DNA from: Bacteroidia bacterium
GTDB taxonomy: Bacteria > Bacteroidota > Bacteroidia > SpSt-205
DNA: 54,692 nt
Assembly: GCA_025054525.1 (NCBI GenBank)
Contig: JANWZJ010000004.1
Location: 14,092-68,783 of the forward strand
Reading direction: 5' to 3'
The position numbers were made by a program, and so were the translations under genes. The notes beneath the pieces are model-generated. The model searched no databases, was not told where the DNA came from, and saw only the letters and a program-made list of their open reading frames with translations. Shown here piece after piece: positions 52,101 through 54,692 of the stretch (the stretch's first letter is position 1; each line of letters starts with the position of its first letter).

Positions 52101-52208
52101 CCCTAAAGCGGAACCATATTTTCCTTGCTTGAGTAGGCTGTCCACCGTCTGCAGAAGCGGCTGGGCGCTAAGAGCAGAAAGAAACAGCCCATATTTCCAC
52201 TGCTTCAT
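49191..52208 (-). CDS. Secreted TPR-CHAT protease-like protein
   Basis: 1005 aa. A signal peptide-like start (to about S14), TPR helices from about residue 20, then a run of 42-residue kinesin-light-chain-type TPR units (strict register from L211 to G462, each opening LGxxHPxYA). Next comes a helical linker (about 500-640), then a CHAT (caspase/separase-like) domain (about 645-1005) with the catalytic pair H859 (HVATHGYF) and C918 (SACETG), followed by EGLYGLQRAFLEAGAQRVIATLW in the usual order. CHAT domains are cysteine proteases or their relatives. TPR arrays bind partner proteins. Substrate and activation unknown. TATCTTTG lies 4 bases before the ATG. Confidence 0.88.
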   Translation of the reverse strand: MKQWKYGLFLSALSAQPLLQTVDSLLKQGKYGSALGLYDSLFRTQPMPDTLQLRLHLKAAEAWGGANKPKEALIWIAPVESLALRLRDTLGYAELLGWRGLYHYQTRAYADAEVALQQAIQIVETQSAQQTLLYATLWRRRGLIAHDQTKYDQAEEYYRQSVRVLESLALTEHSAYASVLYNLAILYRETGRYAQAESLYLHLKAIQRRVLGTGHPEYARTLNNLANVYSDQSRYAEAEALYLEVKRIWANALGPEHPRYAWALNNLAVLYQTQGRYTEAEALHSEVKAIRAKVLGTDHPDYASTLNNLGIVYRAQGRYGEAEALYLEAKAIWARVLGPEHPNYALTLNNLANVYWAQGRYAAAETLHTEVKALRAKVLGTEHPDYAHTLNNLANIYVARGRYAAAETLHKEVRAIWAKALGTAHPDYAWSLNNLASVYEAQGRYAEAETLYLEAKAVWAKVLGPEHPNYSLYALPNLARLYQLQQRYREADTLWQTIVQKSFDRIRREFPTLPTAARQNLLENLLESRLSDFQRYVAERRDRLEIIQLGYRAARSFKGLLLSSTEAMKHLIETSRDTLLHARYRQWRHIANLYALLTLQENYPVADSLWGVLQKIEREIVLRLPALRDFLPDPAGEPLLPSLRPDEALIEVVRVPSGKKDSLLYLFYLLLPTGRKHTLYLHVHQVDTLWERRVRNSYRILHSPRSVPSGLPYERLWAFLDSLLPLKVRKVYFSPDGVYHLVNVATLYDSERKQFVADRYEVRYLASSRRLLLRRRRFLTQKPVVIGNPDFSTIPDTISEPRMRSYRLFEGGIPPLPGAEVEAKGIAQLLGVSPVIGKAATENYLKLLRSPKVLHVATHGYFIGGERNPLLAGGLLLAQAALWDSLFPPLGGEDGRLTAQEACNLNLIGTELVVLSACETGLGEVRGEGLYGLQRAFLEAGAQRVIATLWQIDDEATRELMLSFYQNSVKRKRREEIETVFYHTLSAFRKRYSHPYYWGAFVMMQ
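50823..51578 (-). repeat. Six tandem 126-base TPR-coding repeats
   Basis: Residues 211-462 of the CHAT protein: six consecutive units of exactly 42 residues (126 bases), starting at residues 211, 253, 295, 337, 379 and 421, with further degenerate units on both sides. Units alternate between LGPEHPxY and LG-T-[GDEA]-HP-[DE]-Y openings and between LYLE and LHxE in the second helix, which suggests duplication of unit pairs. Confidence 0.85.
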
Positions 52209-52212
52209 GTTC

Positions 52213-52220
52213 CAAAGATA
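52213..52220 (-). promoter_or_regulatory. -7 element of the CHAT gene
   Basis: Exact TATCTTTG on the minus strand, 4 bases before the ATG at 52208. Confidence 0.6.
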
Positions 52221-52436
52221 AATAAAATGAGAATAGCACTCCTTGGGGTAAGGGGGCTTGATCTTACCCGCTCTCTGAAGGACTGTGCCGGAGCTCCTTT
52301 GAGATTAGCCGAGATTGTGGAGGTAGGTTCTCCTGTCTGAGTAGGAAATTGCTGTGCGAAACAAAGAATAGTTTCAAAGTAACGCGAGAAGGTCTGATCT
52401 GGAAGTTCAAATAGTAGGAGGAATATTAGCGCGGGC
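52221..52436. other. Intergenic region between dnaG and the CHAT gene
   Basis: The largest non-coding gap of the window. It holds a 7-bp inverted repeat (52246-52252 with 52263-52269, loop of 10) without a T-run on either strand, and a TTTGAAAC-like inverted repeat around 52360-52380. No convincing gene, tRNA or riboswitch seen. Confidence 0.4.
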
Positions 52437-54245
52437 CTATTCCTTTTGAGGTTTGCGGTAGGGTAGCAGCACCCCTTGTCGGCGGGCGATTTCATTCCGC
52501 TGACGCAGAAGAAACTGGTGAAGCGAAAGCGTTTCTTCATAAGCAGGGTCCTCCGGGGTCAATCGCTGAAGGTGATGGAGATTTTCTGAGAGAAGTTGGT
52601 CTAACTGAGCCAAGTGAAGAAGGTATAGATTACTCTCTAAGATATGGATAGGGTCCTCTTCCAAAGTACTGTCATCCCAGTTGCGCCAGTGGGGACTGAG
52701 GGTGTATTTTTCCATGAGCAAGCCTGCCACCCAGTCTTGGGCTTCAGGGCCGAGTTCTTCGGCAAGCTGCTGAAGAGAAGGCAGGGTATCTTTCTCATTT
52801 ATTTCTCTGCAGAGCCATGCGCGTACTTTTTCGGCCGTGGGGTCGGCAAAGGTCATATGGCGTACCTCTTCCGAGAGAAAGCGGGCTATGGGCATGTCCA
52901 TGTAGGTCCTTTCAGGATAGAGAAACCATATCCGAAGGAGTTCCCTCTCGGCAGTGATGCGTTGGGTGGTTTGGGGGGAGGGCGAGGAAACCGGCGGGGG
53001 CGAGAAACCCTCCCAGAACTCTAGCGGAATATGCAAGTGTTGGGCTATCTCTTCGGCATAAGCTCTACGCAAATACAGATCAGGTAAGCTTTGGAGTCCT
53101 TGTCCTAACTTTTGCAGAAGCTGATAGCGCTGCTGGGGAGAAGGCTCTGGGGGGAGTTTGCTTGCGAGAAAAAGCGCCCAACTCGTGGCGCCTTCTAATA
53201 GGTGCTGAAAAGCGGAGGCCCCTTCGCTTTGAATGTACTCATCAGGGTCTTTGCCATTAGGTACTTGAGCTACTCGTACGAAGAACCCTACTGATAAAGC
53301 GGGAAAAATAGCTCTTTCGGCTGCAGCTTGTCCAGCCTCATCGGAGTCAAAAAGTAGAATCACTTCTTTTGTATGGCGCTTTAGCCGCTGGAGGTGCTCC
53401 TCTGTGAGAGCAGTCCCACAAGTAGCCACCGCATGTCTAAAGCCCATCTGGTGCAAGCTCAATACGTCCATGTAACCTTCTACGATGAGAGCAGGTTTGC
53501 CTTTGCGCAGCTCACTGCGTGCCTCAAAGAGACCATATAACAGTTCCGACTTACGGTAAAAGGGGGTTTCGGGAGAGTTGAGATACTTGGGCTGGTCGCT
53601 ATCCGTTACGATTCTGCCCGCCAAAGCCACAATCTGCCCTTGCTCATCAGCCAAGGGGAAAATCACCCGTCCCCGAAATCTATCATAAAGCCTATCGGTG
53701 TTTTCTTGGCGCAGAGAGATGCCCCATTCTATGAGCTGCTTTTCCGCATAACCCAACCGCAAAAGGTGGCGCGTAAGTTCATCTCCCCCAGCGGGGGCAT
53801 AGCCCAAGCTGAATCGCTCTATAATCTCTTCAGAGAGTCGCCGTTTTTGCAGGTAGAGTTCGCCGGGGCTACCTTTGAGGCAATGGCGATAGAATCGTAC
53901 TACTTCTTGATACAGAGCCAAATAGCGCTGTTTCTCTTTGGAGGTGTAGCTTTTTTCGGGCGAGTCCTCTATGTCTATCCCGTATTTTTGGGCGAGTTTG
54001 CGTAGGGCCTCTCCATAGGAAATGCCTTCTATTTCCATCACGAACCGAATAGCATCTCCTCCTTTACCACTGGCGAAGCATTTGAAAATCTGCTTGATGG
54101 GGCTGACTGCAAAGGAAGGCGTACGCTCTGGCTTGAAGGGAGAAAGGGCCCAGTAGTTAGCGCCGCGCTTTTTGAGGGGCAGATACTCGCTTATGACTTC
54201 TACGATGTCTGCCCGGCGGAGTACCTCATCTCTTAGCCAACTCAC
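52437..54245 (-). CDS. dnaG: DNA primase DnaG
   Basis: 602 aa from a GTG start. Makes RNA primers at the replication fork. N-terminal zinc-ribbon region (about 30-65), TOPRIM catalytic core with VEGYMDVLSLHQMGF (about 260), LLFDSDEAGQAAAERAI (about 308) and DPDEYI (about 346), then a C-terminal helicase-binding helical part (about 430-602). Three of the four zinc ligands are replaced: S35 for Cys, K38 for His, S59 for Cys; only C56 remains. Similar loss is seen in other Bacteroidota primases as far as I recall. The rest of the enzyme looks intact. Confidence 0.95.
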   Translation of the reverse strand: MSWLRDEVLRRADIVEVISEYLPLKKRGANYWALSPFKPERTPSFAVSPIKQIFKCFASGKGGDAIRFVMEIEGISYGEALRKLAQKYGIDIEDSPEKSYTSKEKQRYLALYQEVVRFYRHCLKGSPGELYLQKRRLSEEIIERFSLGYAPAGGDELTRHLLRLGYAEKQLIEWGISLRQENTDRLYDRFRGRVIFPLADEQGQIVALAGRIVTDSDQPKYLNSPETPFYRKSELLYGLFEARSELRKGKPALIVEGYMDVLSLHQMGFRHAVATCGTALTEEHLQRLKRHTKEVILLFDSDEAGQAAAERAIFPALSVGFFVRVAQVPNGKDPDEYIQSEGASAFQHLLEGATSWALFLASKLPPEPSPQQRYQLLQKLGQGLQSLPDLYLRRAYAEEIAQHLHIPLEFWEGFSPPPVSSPSPQTTQRITAERELLRIWFLYPERTYMDMPIARFLSEEVRHMTFADPTAEKVRAWLCREINEKDTLPSLQQLAEELGPEAQDWVAGLLMEKYTLSPHWRNWDDSTLEEDPIHILESNLYLLHLAQLDQLLSENLHHLQRLTPEDPAYEETLSLHQFLLRQRNEIARRQGVLLPYRKPQKE

Positions 54246-54250
54246 CCCAG

Positions 54251-54258
54251 GAAAAATA
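54251..54258 (-). promoter_or_regulatory. Near-consensus -7 element of dnaG
   Basis: TATTTTTC (one mismatch at the last base), 5 bases before the GTG start at 54245. Confidence 0.35.
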
Positions 54259-54270
54259 CAGCCTTTCTCC

Positions 54271-54278
54271 TAAATTCG
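54271..54278 (+). promoter_or_regulatory. Near-consensus -7 element of the DUF4159 gene
   Basis: TAAATTCG (one mismatch), 4 bases before the ATG at 54283, inside the 37-base space to dnaG. Confidence 0.35.
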
Positions 54279-54282
54279 TGAA

Positions 54283-54692
54283 ATGCTTCGGTATCTGTGG
54301 GTAGGGCTTTTGCTCTGGGCACAAAACCGCCCCCTCGTGCGCATCGGAAAACTCCAATATGGCGGTGGAGGGGATTGGTATGGTAACCGCACCGCCCTAA
54401 CTAACCTCATTCAGTATGCCCGCACCCACGCCCCCATACCCCTCCAAACGCATGAAGAAGTAGTTAGACCTTCTGACCCCAACCTCTCCGAGTATGCTCT
54501 CTTGTATGCTTCGGGCCATGGAAACATAGAGTTCACCCCCGAGGAAGCCCAAAATCTGCGCAAATACCTCCTGCATGGGGGATTTTTGCTCTTAGATGAT
54601 GACTATGGAATGCACTCCTACGCGAAAAAAGCCCTCCAGCAAATTCTACCCGAAGGGCAACTTCTCCCTGTGCCTACTAATCACCCGATATT
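54283..54692 (+). CDS. DUF4159 domain protein (3' end outside the window)
   Basis: The first 136 residues are in the window. A short signal peptide (MLRYLWVGLLLWAQ) is followed by the DUF4159 pattern: RIGKLQYGGGGDWYGN (about 20), TALTNLIQYART, SEYALLYASGHGNIEFT (about 80) and LRKYLLHGGFLLLDDDYG (about 100). The family has a glutamine-amidotransferase-like fold and is often found with BatA, MoxR and DUF58 genes. A BatA-like gene and a DUF4175 gene lie elsewhere in this window. Function unknown. Confidence 0.85.
   Translation, partial: MLRYLWVGLLLWAQNRPLVRIGKLQYGGGGDWYGNRTALTNLIQYARTHAPIPLQTHEEVVRPSDPNLSEYALLYASGHGNIEFTPEEAQNLRKYLLHGGFLLLDDDYGMHSYAKKALQQILPEGQLLPVPTNHPI

Noticed and set aside
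52246-52269. Hairpin GGGTAAG/CTTACCC as a dnaG terminator
   Set aside because: 7-bp stem with 10-base loop and no T-run on either strand.
52227-52340. 37-codon plus-strand frame starting with ATG in the dnaG-CHAT gap
   Set aside because: No TAnnTTTG ahead of it, no signal or motif, and length within chance.
52205-52540. 111-codon minus-strand frame spanning the dnaG end and the intergenic region
   Set aside because: About 100 bases are a shadow of dnaG, the rest has no recognisable pattern, and no promoter element lies near its start.
1-54692. Search for mobile elements, phage genes, CRISPR arrays and toxin clusters
   Set aside because: No transposase, integrase, terminal repeats, spacer arrays or phage structural genes were found; the gene content is housekeeping and envelope.

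Overview
The window reads as a compact chromosomal segment from a member of the phylum Bacteroidota. The evidence is a set of type IX secretion/gliding genes (a PorP/SprF-family protein, gldJ, and the neighbours gldE and gldD), a DnaG primase whose zinc ligands are mostly replaced, a CxxxY-type CcmE, and promoters of the Bacteroidota form (TTTG, about 17-19 bases, then TAnnTTTG). I see no Shine-Dalgarno-dependent layout. I cannot place it below phylum. There is no insertion sequence, prophage, CRISPR array or rRNA. There is one tRNA gene. No stretch over 300 bases lacks a gene; the longest gap is 228 bases (52209-52436).

Layout. 105-2149 (minus): thiL and nadA. 2301-6336 (plus): glycosyltransferase, lipA, BatA-like protein. 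6275-8706 (minus): a small secreted protein and a large secreted protein with a possible glycoside-hydrolase barrel. 8748-11297 (plus): gldE, gldD, tatD. 11256-13311 (minus): rpe, an outer-membrane barrel protein, pcm. 13341-16710 (plus): AlbA_2 protein, thiolase, acylphosphatase, aminotransferase. 16685-24727 (minus): DUF4175-like membrane coiled-coil protein, RsbW-like kinase, ybeY, mnmG, EnvC-like factor, prmC, with a perfect parS site at the ybeY/mnmG junction. 24789-28838 (plus): enoyl-CoA hydratase, class V aminotransferase, PorP/SprF-like protein, gldJ, then the only strong intrinsic terminator. 28897-30032 (minus): ccmE and an SDR. 30080-37203 (plus): tRNA-Leu(CAA), TamB-like protein, HtrA protease, RsmF-like methyltransferase. 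37175-37582 (minus): SiaC-like protein. 37641-47627 (plus): dnaE, trxA, accA, PaaE-like reductase, DUF4442 protein, dsbD, trxB, nuoB. 47609-54245 (minus): dnaG, TPR-CHAT protein, SUKH-like protein, pabB. 54283-end (plus): start of a DUF4159 protein.

Themes. Envelope work dominates: gliding/T9SS lipoproteins, TamB, HtrA, DsbD/TrxB/TrxA thiol exchange, EnvC-like amidase control, BatA/DUF4175/DUF4159 proteins and secreted proteins of unknown role. Housekeeping genes for replication (dnaE, dnaG), tRNA and rRNA modification (mnmG, rsmF, ybeY), cofactors (lipA, nadA, thiL, pabB) and fatty-acid metabolism fill the rest.

The most unusual feature is regulatory. Almost every gene that begins a transcription unit has an exact TAnnTTTG -7 element ending only 3-11 bases before its start codon, so most mRNAs here should be leaderless or nearly so. 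The tRNA gene follows the same rule. Five of six convergent gene pairs overlap at their 3' ends, and the sixth is separated by the terminator. The TamB-like reading frame has no ordinary start codon between the tRNA and its membrane anchor, so its start either lies inside the tRNA gene or is non-standard.
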